64,000 nucleotides of DNA from Clostridia bacterium (GTDB lineage Bacteria; Bacillota_A; Clostridia; Oscillospirales; CAG-272), in contig JAFTUD010000022.1 of assembly GCA_017466455.1 (NCBI GenBank), forward strand, positions 1-64,000, in the 5' to 3' direction. Numbering within the stretch: the first letter of the stretch is position 1; each line of letters begins with the position of its first letter. This document shows, one piece after another, positions 55,734 to 63,851 of the stretch. Under the pieces are notes generated by a model. That model did not search any database, was not told the origin of the DNA, and saw nothing but the letters and a program-made list of their open reading frames with translations. Position numbers and translations under genes: made by a program.

Positions 55734-56456
55734 TTATTCATCATCTTCGTCATCATAAACAGGAAAGCCGAAAAGCTCGCAAGCGTTGACAAATGACCGC
55801 GGAAAATCGTTGCTTCCGCTATATTTTCGCTTTTTTCCGTCATTATAGGTTATTTTAAGCTCCCACTGCGTTCCGTCTAAAACGCCATCGTCACGATACT
55901 CCCTTGCCCACAGACCAACCCCGAGCGCTTTAAATCTTGAAAGGAACTCCGCCCTTGGCATTAAATCCTCAATCGCCGACTCATCACGCATAAAATGCTC
56001 AAGCTCCTTATCACTATAAAATCCACGGTCATAGCCAAAGGGTAGCTCAATACGGGTGGCAATTTCGCCCTCAAGATTAACTATAACAGGGTCGCTCGGG
56101 TCGCCATATCCACCACGCCAAAAGCATATTTCCTTTATTTCCTCTATTTTTTTGTCAAAGCCTGCGTTGCTCCTGCGCCCCTGCTTGATAACAAACGGAA
56201 TGTTGTGAGGTAAGCCCACGCACTCGCCCTCATATTTTGAAAAATCAAGCTTAATTCCTCGCTCCTTCGCTTCCTGAATGAGCCTTGCGGTAAGCCAAAG
56301 CCCCTCACTGTCAATATACTGCGCAAATCGCGTAAACTGCGTATCACCGCTAACCTTGTCCTTAAGGATAGCAAGCGCAAGGTCAAAGGCGGAAATTTCC
56401 TCTCCCATTCGTTTTTCAAGCTCGTTTCCAAGCTCCCTGATAATTTCGTATCTCAT
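55734..56456 (-). CDS. Unknown protein with acidic tail
   Basis: A 240-residue soluble protein. The first ~130 residues are helical and mixed (ELEKRMGEEISAFDLALAIL); the C-terminal part has GTQWELKITYNDGKKRKYSG then a FPVYDDEDDE end, a pattern seen in small Firmicutes proteins of unknown function. ATG 56456 follows AGGAGAAT, with a consensus promoter upstream and a terminator downstream, so it is a single transcription unit. No function is assigned. Confidence 0.78.
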   Translation of the reverse strand: MRYEIIRELGNELEKRMGEEISAFDLALAILKDKVSGDTQFTRFAQYIDSEGLWLTARLIQEAKERGIKLDFSKYEGECVGLPHNIPFVIKQGRRSNAGFDKKIEEIKEICFWRGGYGDPSDPVIVNLEGEIATRIELPFGYDRGFYSDKELEHFMRDESAIEDLMPRAEFLSRFKALGVGLWAREYRDDGVLDGTQWELKITYNDGKKRKYSGSNDFPRSFVNACELFGFPVYDDEDDE

Positions 56457-56512
56457 AAATTCTCCTAATGATTTTTTGTGCGCTTTAGCGCTATTTTTGT
56501 GCTTCTATTTTG

Positions 56513-56541
56513 ATTATAACACCTGATTTTTTATATGTAAA
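56513..56541 (-). promoter_or_regulatory. Promoter of the 55734 gene
   Basis: TTTACA, 17 bases, TATAAT on the minus strand. Confidence 0.7.
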
Positions 56542-57359
56542 GGCTAAAATGTACTAAAAAACGGACATTGTAATCCCCTGCGCCAAAATCCCTTTTTTGC
56601 CCTCTTGCGCTACCGTTTGATAGCCATATACTACTCGCTTGCATTCCAATGTATCTACCGTAAGCAATAGCCGTACGCTAAGGACTCACGCGCCAATCTA
56701 TTTACTTTAAAGATGGCTATATGCTAAGGGCGCTTGCCCCCTCGCGCCTACCCATTCAAGACAACGATTTGTTGACCTTCCCTGCCCGCAAGCCCTTTTA
56801 TTTTCTGCCCTGCTATCAACCGCTTGATAATGTTGACAAAATCAACAAATTGCCTCGTAGAGAGATGGGGCGAGGCGGTAGCAAAATAGGACAAAAAGGG
56901 GTCAAAAGTGGCTAAAAACAGTCAAAAATCCCACGAAATGAGGTCTTTTGCCAAAAGAAAATTATATTAGACAGCGCCCTTCGGCATAATTTACGGTAGG
57001 GAAATGTTAAAATAGCAATGAAAAAGGGAAAAGCACAGGGAAAATATAGGGAAAAGGCGCATATAAGACGCTAAGCGGTGAGTTAAACGAGGGCTTACGG
57101 TAAGGTAAGGGTAAAGGACAAGCTCTGCAAGAGCAAAAAGCACTTAAAGCAGGCTTTTGCAAGCTAAGGGCGAGCATAAAAGCACCCCCGAGGCGATAAA
57201 AAGGCAAAGAGATTGAAAATCCTGCCGTAATCCCCCCCTTACACGCCTTAATCCCCCGCCTCGCCTTAAACCCCCGCGCCTCGCGCGCCCCCGGACCGTA
57301 AGGCAGGCACACTAAGGCAACCGCCAAAGCCACCGAGCGCACCGATTAGAGCGAAAAAA
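56542..57359. other. Gene-free stretch at the strand switch
   Basis: All genes to the left as far as 27.9 kb except flanking ones are minus-strand and all complete genes to the right are plus-strand, so this is the divergence point. No reading frame with a ribosome site and normal composition is seen. Purine-rich GGGAAAA runs and GCTCTGCAAGAGC hairpins occur, but no known RNA or DnaA box is recognised. Confidence 0.5.
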
Positions 57360-57425
57360 TGACCGCCAGCGCACAGCTGACGGTCACTGACCCGTGAAAT
57401 GAATGAAAGGAAGAACCACGGGTCA
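57360..57425 (+). other. Twin hairpins in the leader of the first parB
   Basis: TGACCGCCAGC/GCTGACGGTCA (57360-57386) and TGACCCGTG/CACGGGTCA (57388-57425) lie back to back and are followed by a strong ribosome site and a 10-codon frame. Looks like a structured leader. Confidence 0.5.
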
Positions 57426-57460
57426 TCAATGGAAAATAAAATAAAAGGAGATTTTTAAAT

Positions 57461-57493
57461 ATGAAAAAATCTATCAATAACAACTTCGGATAG
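57461..57493 (+). CDS. 10-residue leader peptide candidate
   Basis: ATG 57461, 10 bases after AAAGGAG, encodes MKKSINNNFG and a stop. The strong ribosome site, short length and preceding hairpins suggest a leader peptide controlling the parB/noc-like gene, but a remnant gene start is equally possible. Confidence 0.35.
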   Translation: MKKSINNNFG

Positions 57494-57668
57494 TCCACAA
57501 CCAACAAAAGGCTATCCATTACGCCCGTTGGTGGCTTGCTATATATAATATAGCGCGCGAGAACTGTAAAATCAGGCGCAAATTTGGTATTTTTCGCCCT
57601 TCCCTGTTCTTTTCCCTTGCTTCCTACTAATATCAACATAAAACAAGGACAAAAAAGGAGTACATAAT

Positions 57669-58496
57669 ATGAGCATTTACTGCCAAAAGCAAACAAAAAC
57701 CGAAAACGAGGGGATATTTTCGCTTGAAATAAGCAAGATTTGCGCAAATCCCAACCAACCGAGGCGAATTTTTGATGACGAGGCGATTTTAAAGCTTGCC
57801 GATAGCATACGCCAATACGGAATAATTCAACCTCTATGCGTGAGAAAAATGGGCGAGGGATACGAGCTTATTTCGGGGGAGCGACGATTAAGAGCCTCAA
57901 AGGAGCTTGGAATGACTCATGTTCCGTGCGTGATTATGGATATAAACGAGTCAAAAAGCGCCGAAATATCAATAATTGAGAATTTAATAAGAGAGGATCT
58001 CAATATTTTTGAGCAAGCGGGCGCGATTGAAACGCTTATTGAGATGTATGGAATGACGCAGGAGCAAATCGCTAAAAAGCTAAGCAACAGTCAGTCGTTT
58101 GTGGCGAACAAGCTAAGGCTTCTCCGCTTATCTACCTCTGAAAGAGAGAAAATTCTTGAAAACAATCTTACCGAAAGGCACGCAAGAGCGCTTTTGCGCA
58201 TACTTGACCCTGTTTCCCGTGAAACAATTCTCAATAAAATCATAGAAAATAACTTAAATGTAGTAAAAAGCGAGGAGCTAATTGACCAATTTGTTACGGG
58301 AAATGGCGCAAATGACCCTAAAAAGCCGAAAATGCGCAATCCTATCAAGGATATAAAATCCTTTTATTCCTCTATTGACAGACTAATTGATGCGGTGAAG
58401 CTCTCGGGAGTTGAGGTTAAGAGCAGAATTGTTGACAGCGATGATTTTACGGAGCTTACTATTTTAATTCCGTCGGGCTCTTGTGTTGAGCAGTAA
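57669..58496 (+). CDS. ParB-family protein (Noc/Spo0J-like), first copy
   Basis: A 275-residue ParB: the CTPase/ParB box (NPNQPRRIFDDEAILKLADS, PLCVRKMGEGYELISGERRL) followed by the helix-turn-helix MTQEQIAKKLSNSQSFVANK and a C-terminal dimer domain. In Firmicutes two ParB paralogues (Noc and Spo0J) flank soj, and this one holds the Noc position upstream of soj. It may bind the four parS-like sites just downstream, or a separate site. ATG 57669 follows AAGGAG. Whether it does nucleoid occlusion is not determinable. Confidence 0.85.
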   Translation: MSIYCQKQTKTENEGIFSLEISKICANPNQPRRIFDDEAILKLADSIRQYGIIQPLCVRKMGEGYELISGERRLRASKELGMTHVPCVIMDINESKSAEISIIENLIREDLNIFEQAGAIETLIEMYGMTQEQIAKKLSNSQSFVANKLRLLRLSTSEREKILENNLTERHARALLRILDPVSRETILNKIIENNLNVVKSEELIDQFVTGNGANDPKKPKMRNPIKDIKSFYSSIDRLIDAVKLSGVEVKSRIVDSDDFTELTILIPSGSCVEQ

Positions 58497-58556
58497 AATA
58501 TCTTCAAAGCAATATCTTTTCTTATCAGAGCTTTCTTAAAATCAAAGAAACAAGCA

Positions 58557-58582
58557 AAACCGCCTCGTGCGGTTTTTGTTTG
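58557..58582 (+). terminator. Terminator of the first parB
   Basis: AAACCGC, loop CTCGT, GCGGTTTTTGTTTG. Confidence 0.8.
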
Positions 58583-58585
58583 TAA

Positions 58586-58601
58586 TGTTTCATGTGAAAC
58601 A
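58586..58601. promoter_or_regulatory. parS: parS-like site 1
   Basis: TGTTTCATGTGAAACA, one base from the parS consensus. Confidence 0.8.
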
Positions 58602-58952
58602 TTAACGAAGGGGCACAGCGAGGTCGCAACAAAGCCCGAAAGAGCTGACAGCGGTTAAGAGAGGGGCGAGGGGTTTTCCACAATTTAGCCGAAATGTCTA
58701 ATGGGTGATACAAATCGGCAGAAAAACCTGAAAACCCTTTTGCCAAGCGGACTTTCAGACCTTCGGTGGCTTGAAAAGGCGGGTCAAACCGACCGCCAAC
58801 ATCGCCAATGGTGGAAAACTTGTTCATATGTGTGGAAAATGGAATCGAGGGATTTTGCGGTTAATTTCGCTTTGCAAGCAAGATCTTGGGCACGAGCTGA
58901 GTGTATCTTGACCGATGATTTTTCTCGCCCTGAGAACGCGGAGAAGGGCGAA

Positions 58953-58968
58953 TGTTTCACGTGAAACA
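58953..58968. promoter_or_regulatory. parS: parS site 2 (perfect consensus)
   Basis: TGTTTCACGTGAAACA is the exact bacterial parS palindrome bound by ParB/Spo0J. Confidence 0.95.
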
Positions 58969-59010
58969 TCTACGCTTGAGGGCGTGCGGTGCGTTAGCGT
59001 ACTTACCAAA

Positions 59011-59026
59011 TGTTTCACATGAAACA
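59011..59026. promoter_or_regulatory. parS: parS-like site 3
   Basis: TGTTTCACATGAAACA, one base from consensus. Confidence 0.85.
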
Positions 59027-59132
59027 TTCATGTTGCAACAAGAATACGAACGGAACGCCTTGCCCCTTACTCCTTTCCCTTGCGAGTGCGAGTAAATTGC
59101 TCAATTTTGCTTTGTGACAAACAAAAAATAAA

Positions 59133-59148
59133 TGTTTCACATGAAACA
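59133..59148. promoter_or_regulatory. parS: parS-like site 4
   Basis: TGTTTCACATGAAACA, identical to site 3. Confidence 0.85.
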
Positions 59149-60339
59149 TTGTGGCGCGTCGGTATAAGCTTGGGGAAAATTTGCGTAAATTTTGCGCATT
59201 TTTCCTACAAAACGGCGTAAATATGTGCGATTTGCTCCTATAATACCTCAAATAGCGCCTCAACAATTCACCCCAATAATGCAAAGTTGACTGATATTCC
59301 AATGCTTTCCGACTCAAATAATGCCTCAATAATGCCTCGCAATATCCTTCAAATGCGCTCCGCAACATCTCAAGGCGTGTTAAGACAGCGCAAAAGGGCA
59401 GGGCGAGGGGCGAAAATCAAGCGGTGCGAGCCTTATAAAGGGGCAAATGTGAATGTGTATATGATAAAAATGCCTGCGAAAAGGGCGCATATGAGGGAAA
59501 TTAACCGTGGATAAGGGGCGTTTATAAGAGCGTTTATGTCTATGGGCAAGGCATCTGCGTAGCAGGCTCTATGGAAGAAACGCCATATATGGGCAAAATA
59601 TGTGGGAGAAATGGTGGCACACACGGGCAAAAATGCGTTTTCGGGCTAAAATAGCTCTGATTTTGCGGATTTTTCTTAAATTTCCGCCAAATTGTCTCTG
59701 CTCTTTTTGGTTTTACATCGGCTACCGTGCCTCTGAATAGGGCAAAGGCATAAAAATCTCAAATACAATGGGCTCTTTTGAGGCTTTTTGGGCGATAAAT
59801 CCTTTTTGCAGAGCTAAAACCGCTGAATAATTAGCGAAAGATGACGGATAGAGAAGTAGCAGAAGAAGCAAGCAAACGGATAAAAAGCAAAAGAAGGCGC
59901 AGGCAAGTGGGCGCAATTAAGCCGAGAAATAGCGAGGATAAATAGGGCAAGCGGAGAATAATACGGTGTATCGGCAAGAAAAGGGCGCAAAAATCGCAAA
60001 AAATACGAAAATATGGTGCGCAAAAAAGGCTTGATTTATAGGTAAAAATTGCAAAAATACATCAATCGCGCTTAAAAGGCGATCGTTTTACCGCGCCGTT
60101 TATTATCCTAAGATAAGCCTAAAATAAGCCCTAAGGTAAGCTCCTAAGATAAGCCAACGGCTCTTTTTTATCCTCTTTATTATGTCTTTTTTGCAACAAA
60201 ACGATATTTTTAATGCAAAAATTATGCTTTTTCGGAGCGAATTTGCGCAGTGCGCCTCTCACCGATTTTTTCGGGGGTGCGAGGTGTAGTATTTACGCGC
60301 CTTTTCGACTCTTTTTCTCTTTTGGCGTTCCTTTTGACC

Positions 60340-60475
60340 GATTTTTGATGAATTTTTGACCGATTTTTGCGCGCTTGTGTGAGATTTTGCGCTGATTTTT
60401 AGAATTTTTGGGGCGATTTTTTGATTTTTAGGGTAATTTTTTGATTTTCGAGGTGATTTTTTGGATTTTTCGGCA
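60340..60475. repeat. GATTTTT-type degenerate repeats
   Basis: About ten GATTTTT or AATTTTT units (CCGATTTTTG, GCGATTTTTTGATTTTTAG, GTGATTTTTTGGATTTTT) at irregular 10-20 base spacing, giving strong purine/pyrimidine strand asymmetry directly before parAB. The minus-strand Lys-rich frame through it starts at TTG without a ribosome site and is probably not a gene. Confidence 0.5.
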
Positions 60476-60546
60476 CGCCCTTGGCTTTTTTGAGTATGAG
60501 TTACGGTTGATTTTATCAAATTTTGCTCAAGATTTCAAAATATCTC

Positions 60547-60576
60547 TTGACTTTTGATATATATATATGTTATACT
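60547..60576 (+). promoter_or_regulatory. Promoter of parAB
   Basis: TTGACT, 18 bases of (TA) repeats, TATACT. Confidence 0.7.
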
Positions 60577-60590
60577 CTATTTAACAGTTA

Positions 60591-60618
60591 CGGACCGTGG
60601 GATTTCTTCGGTCTTTTT
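60591..60618 (+). terminator. Attenuator-like hairpin in the parAB leader
   Basis: GACCG, 11-base loop, CGGTCTTTTTT, only ~15 bases after the expected transcription start and ~190 bases before parA. Confidence 0.5.
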
Positions 60619-60803
60619 TGAGCGATTTTGCGGTTTTTGTCATCTTTTGCCCGTTTTTTGGCGGTTTTATCGGATTTTGGCGCTTTTCGGCAACGCCTTA
60701 GCGTGGACAAGCCCCTGATAAAGCGGACAATTATGAACAAACGATTACATAAATATTAACAAATTGTGAACAAAAATCGCATATCACAGAACACGAGGTG
60801 CAA

Positions 60804-61580
60804 ATGGCGTACATTATTTCCTTCGTTAATCAGAAGGGCGGAGTGGGAAAAACGACCTCGGCGATAAATACGGCGACAATGCTCTCGGTTGCAAAGCATA
60901 GGGTTTTGCTTATTGACCTTGACCCGCAGGGAAGCTCCACAAGCGGAGTTGGCGTGCTTAAAAGCAAGGCGAAAAACACCTCTTATGAGGTTATTATCGG
61001 GGCGTGCGACATAAGGGATGCTATTATCAAGACTGAATTTCCCAATTTGTCGCTTATTCCGTCGAATGTGTCGCTTGCGGCGGCGGATTATGAGCTTATT
61101 TCCGAGCGCGAGCGTGAGTTTTTCCTGAAAAAACAGCTGAAAAGCCTTGAGGCGAGCGACCCTTATGATTACATAATCATTGACTGCCCGCCGTCGATCG
61201 GGCTTATTACAATAAACGCGCTTAGCGCAAGCAATTCGATTATAATCCCTCTGCAATGCGAATATTACGCGCTTGAGGGGCTTACACAGCTTATGTTTAC
61301 CTACAAAAAGGTAAAGGAGCTATACAACCCGTCTCTTAGCATTCTCGGCATGCTTGTTACTATGTTTAACTCTCGCTTAAGGATATGCAATCAGGTGCTT
61401 GAGGAGCTGAGGGAGCATTACGGCTACCTGCTATTTGACACGAAAATTTCGCGCTCTGTGAGCCTTTGTGAGGCACCGAGCTACGGTGAGCCGATATACT
61501 ATTACGCAAAATACTCCAAGCCCTCGCTTGAGTACGGCGCGCTATCTAAGGAAATTATATCTCGAACAGGAGGATTTTGA
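60804..61580 (+). CDS. soj: Chromosome partitioning ATPase ParA (Soj)
   Basis: A 258-residue ParA/MinD-type ATPase: deviant Walker A VNQKGGVGKTTSAINTAT, IDLDPQGSSTSGV, and YDYIIIDCPPSIGLITINA. Binds DNA as an ATP dimer and cycles with ParB to segregate origins and regulate DnaA. I prefer ATG 60804 (behind GAGGTG); a GTG at 60798 would overlap the ribosome site. parB follows after a single base. Confidence 0.94.
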   Translation: MAYIISFVNQKGGVGKTTSAINTATMLSVAKHRVLLIDLDPQGSSTSGVGVLKSKAKNTSYEVIIGACDIRDAIIKTEFPNLSLIPSNVSLAAADYELISEREREFFLKKQLKSLEASDPYDYIIIDCPPSIGLITINALSASNSIIIPLQCEYYALEGLTQLMFTYKKVKELYNPSLSILGMLVTMFNSRLRICNQVLEELREHYGYLLFDTKISRSVSLCEAPSYGEPIYYYAKYSKPSLEYGALSKEIISRTGGF

Positions 61581-61581
61581 T

Positions 61582-62475
61582 ATGAGAAAAACAGGTCTTG
61601 GAAAGGGCATTTCATCAATCTTTGCCGACAACTACACCGAAGCGGTAGTAGAAAACAAAAAGGATTCGGCGCAGACCCTTAAGCTCTCTCAGATTGAGCC
61701 GAAGAGCGACCAACCGAGAAAATATTTTGACACCGAGGCACTCGAGGCGCTTGCTGACAGTATTCGTGCGCACGGCTTGATTCAGCCGATTGCTGTACGC
61801 CCTATGGAGAGTGGCTATTATCAAATTATCGCAGGTGAGCGCAGATACAGAGCCTCAAAGCTCGCGGGGCTTAGCGAGATTCCTGTCGTTATAATGGATG
61901 CCGACGACCTCAAAACCGCGCAGATTTCGCTTATTGAGAATATTCAGCGCGAGGACCTTAATCCATACGAGGAGGCGCAGGCGTATGCAACTCTTATGCA
62001 GGATTTTGACCTCACACAGGACCAGCTTAGCCAAAGCATCGGCAAGTCACGCTCCGCTATTGCCAACACTCTAAGGCTTCTTGACCTGCCCGATGATGTG
62101 CTTGAAATGCTCAAAACGGGCGATATTTCCGCAGGCCACGCAAGGGCTTTGCTTGGACTTAAGGACAAGGGAACAATCGTTGAAACAGCCATTAAGGTGC
62201 TTGACAATGCGCTTTCCGTGCGCGACACCGAGGACCTTGTAAAGAAGCTGAACAGGCTCTTTGACCTCGCAAATCAAGAGGAAAAGGTCGTGCCCTATGA
62301 GGTTGATTATGTTAAGGACCTTGAAAACAGGGCAAGAGAGCTTAGTGGCAGACAGGTTAAAATCAAGGCTAAGGGCAAGACAAAGCTTCTTCAGATTGAA
62401 TATAGCGACAATGAGGACCTTGAGGCGCTTCTTGTTAAGGTTTGTGGCAAGAAAATTATTGAGGGCATTGTATGA
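61582..62475 (+). CDS. parB: Chromosome partitioning protein ParB (Spo0J)
   Basis: A 297-residue ParB: RKTGLGKGISSIFADN, ParB box QPRKYFDTEALEALADSI, AGERRYRASKLAGL, ENIQREDLNPYEEAQAYATL, helix-turn-helix LTQDQLSQSIGKSRSAIANT, and a C-terminal dimer domain. Clamps on and slides from parS. ATG 61582 follows AGGAGG inside the parA end, so translation is coupled. Confidence 0.95.
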   Translation: MRKTGLGKGISSIFADNYTEAVVENKKDSAQTLKLSQIEPKSDQPRKYFDTEALEALADSIRAHGLIQPIAVRPMESGYYQIIAGERRYRASKLAGLSEIPVVIMDADDLKTAQISLIENIQREDLNPYEEAQAYATLMQDFDLTQDQLSQSIGKSRSAIANTLRLLDLPDDVLEMLKTGDISAGHARALLGLKDKGTIVETAIKVLDNALSVRDTEDLVKKLNRLFDLANQEEKVVPYEVDYVKDLENRARELSGRQVKIKAKGKTKLLQIEYSDNEDLEALLVKVCGKKIIEGIV

Positions 62476-62942
62476 TTTTGCTCGATGCTCACTATCTCGG
62501 TCACATCTTGACGACGGAAATTGCCGTTTGGGGAATATGTACAGGCGCAATGCTTGCCTTTACGGTGTACTTTTTCCAGATGCGTGTTCTCGGCTCGCTC
62601 GTGCGTGCGCTTCTTGATAGCGCGGTAGGCGAGGAAAATGCCACAACACTCACTCTTATCGGCAAAAATAATGCGTTTTATAGATACTTCCTCAGGGATA
62701 ATACCCCGCTTCGCAAAATTGTAAGCGTCGTAGGCGACACGCTCCCGAAAACAGCCGAGGGGCAGGGCGATTTTTCGTTGGCGAGGTTCTATATTGACCC
62801 CGAAAGGGAAGAAATAGCAAGAAAAAGATACCAGCGTGAAACAAAAATATGGATTTATATCCTTGGAATGCTTGCGTTTCTTCTGCTTGGCGTGGCGCTC
62901 CATTTCTTGCTACCGCTTTTGATGTCGCTTTTACCCGTTTAA
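62472..62942 (+). CDS. Unknown membrane protein coupled to parB
   Basis: A 156-residue protein with membrane segments at ~15-38 (AVWGICTGAMLAFTVYFFQM) and ~127-152 (IWIYILGMLAFLLLGVALHF) and a ~90-residue cytosolic part with FYRYFLRDNTPLRKIVSVVG. Its ATG overlaps the parB stop (ATGA), so it is translationally coupled. No family is recognised. A link between partition and membrane is a reasonable guess only. Confidence 0.78.
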   Translation: MILLDAHYLGHILTTEIAVWGICTGAMLAFTVYFFQMRVLGSLVRALLDSAVGEENATTLTLIGKNNAFYRYFLRDNTPLRKIVSVVGDTLPKTAEGQGDFSLARFYIDPEREEIARKRYQRETKIWIYILGMLAFLLLGVALHFLLPLLMSLLPV

Positions 62943-63035
62943 GGCGCACAGGGTCGCATATTTTACATGATTTTGCTTTTAAATGTGCTTACATTTAGAA
63001 TAAATTGAAAATCAGAGAAATAAAGGAGAAAAAGA

Positions 63036-63617
63036 ATGAAAAAGTTTTTTGCTGAATTCAAAAAATTCATCACACGCGGAAATGTTCTTGATATGGCAGT
63101 CGGTGTTATCGTCGGCGGAGCCTTCACGGCTATCGTAAACGGCGTTAGTAACTTCGTTCTTAAGCCAATTATCAACTTCGTTTTGGCACTCGTTTTCGGC
63201 GACGGAGCATTTGAGAGCGCTTATACCTTCCTTGGTGAGAAGGTTTATACGCTTGACGCAGAGGGCAATCAGATTATTGACCTTGCAAAGTGTTACTACA
63301 TTGACTGGGGCTCACTCATCATCGCCATCATTAACTTCCTTGTTACCGCATTCGTGCTTTTCTGCATCGTAAGAGCTATTAACAGGGTTAAGGAGCCTGA
63401 TCCTAATAAGATCTCAAAGGCTGACAAGAAGGCAATGAAGGCTAAGGGCATCAAGCTAAGAGATAAGAGCGCGGTTGAGGCTTACTTCGCTGATAAGAAG
63501 GCAGAAGAGGAAAAGGCAAAGGCAGAGGCTGAGGCAAAGGCAATCGCTGACCGTCTTGCAAACCCAACAACTGAGGATCTTCTTAAGAAAATTCTTGAGG
63601 CTATTGAAAACAAGTGA
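63036..63617 (+). CDS. mscL: Large-conductance mechanosensitive channel
   Basis: A 193-residue MscL: KKFFAEFKKFITRGNVLDMA, first membrane helix VGVIVGGAFTAIVNGVSNFV, loop, second helix LIIAIINFLVTAFVLFCIVR, and a C-terminal bundle. The tail is longer than usual (about 60 extra residues, Lys/Glu/Ala-rich coiled coil). Opens under membrane tension to release solutes. ATG 63036 follows AAAGGAG. Confidence 0.95.
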   Translation: MKKFFAEFKKFITRGNVLDMAVGVIVGGAFTAIVNGVSNFVLKPIINFVLALVFGDGAFESAYTFLGEKVYTLDAEGNQIIDLAKCYYIDWGSLIIAIINFLVTAFVLFCIVRAINRVKEPDPNKISKADKKAMKAKGIKLRDKSAVEAYFADKKAEEEKAKAEAEAKAIADRLANPTTEDLLKKILEAIENK

Positions 63618-63629
63618 TTGCTGCAACGA

Positions 63630-63659
63630 TAAAAAACCGACACACTGTGTCGGTTTTTT
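63630..63659 (+). terminator. Terminator of mscL
   Basis: AAAAAACCGACAC and GTGTCGGTTTTTT form a strong stem followed by T. Confidence 0.9.
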
Positions 63660-63674
63660 GTTTATTATATGTGC

Positions 63675-63833
63675 CATGCACTCGATATGAGCCTGCGGCT
63701 CTCGATATGCTCGCAAGCGAGCGCGATTACGAGCAAAGCGAGTAACAAGGTTCTAACCGTGAAAATGCTATTTGATTTTCACTTTTTGCTCTGCAAAAAC
63801 TGTTCGTAAGAACAGGGAGGTTAGGTTCTTATA
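63675..63833. repeat. Short H array and T element (copy 2)
   Basis: H units GAGCC/GGCTC and CTCGC/GCGAG joined by CGATATG at 63682-63722, then a T element at 63727-63833: outer stem CTAACC/GGTTAG, hairpins GTGAAAAT/ATTTTCAC (loop GCTATTTG), TTTTTGC/GCAAAAA and GTTC/GAAC. Confidence 0.75.
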
Positions 63834-63851
63834 TGTCCATGACGCAAAAAA

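Larger units (their letters stand above)
58602..60546. other. 2 kb gene-free centromere-like region
   Basis: Apart from the parS sites there is no credible gene. Small frames here (for example at 58701-58964) lack ribosome sites and family matches. From ~60250 to 60530 the plus strand is a T-rich pseudo-repeat of GATTTTT(T) units spaced about 10-20 bases. Confidence 0.6.

Noticed and set aside
57007..57342. Minus-strand 111-residue open frame near the strand switch
   Set aside because: Low-complexity Pro/Leu/Phe/Arg content, no ribosome site, no family resemblance.
58701..58964. 87-residue open frame between parS sites
   Set aside because: No ribosome site, no recognisable domain, and it spans a parS palindrome.
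60259..60519. Lys-rich 86-residue frame resembling a histone-like protein
   Set aside because: TTG start without a ribosome site; the sequence is a by-product of the T-rich repeat on the other strand.
63727..63833. Cloverleaf shape suggesting a tRNA
   Set aside because: No acceptor stem, T-loop GTTC-A motif or anticodon arrangement; stems covary in a non-tRNA pattern.
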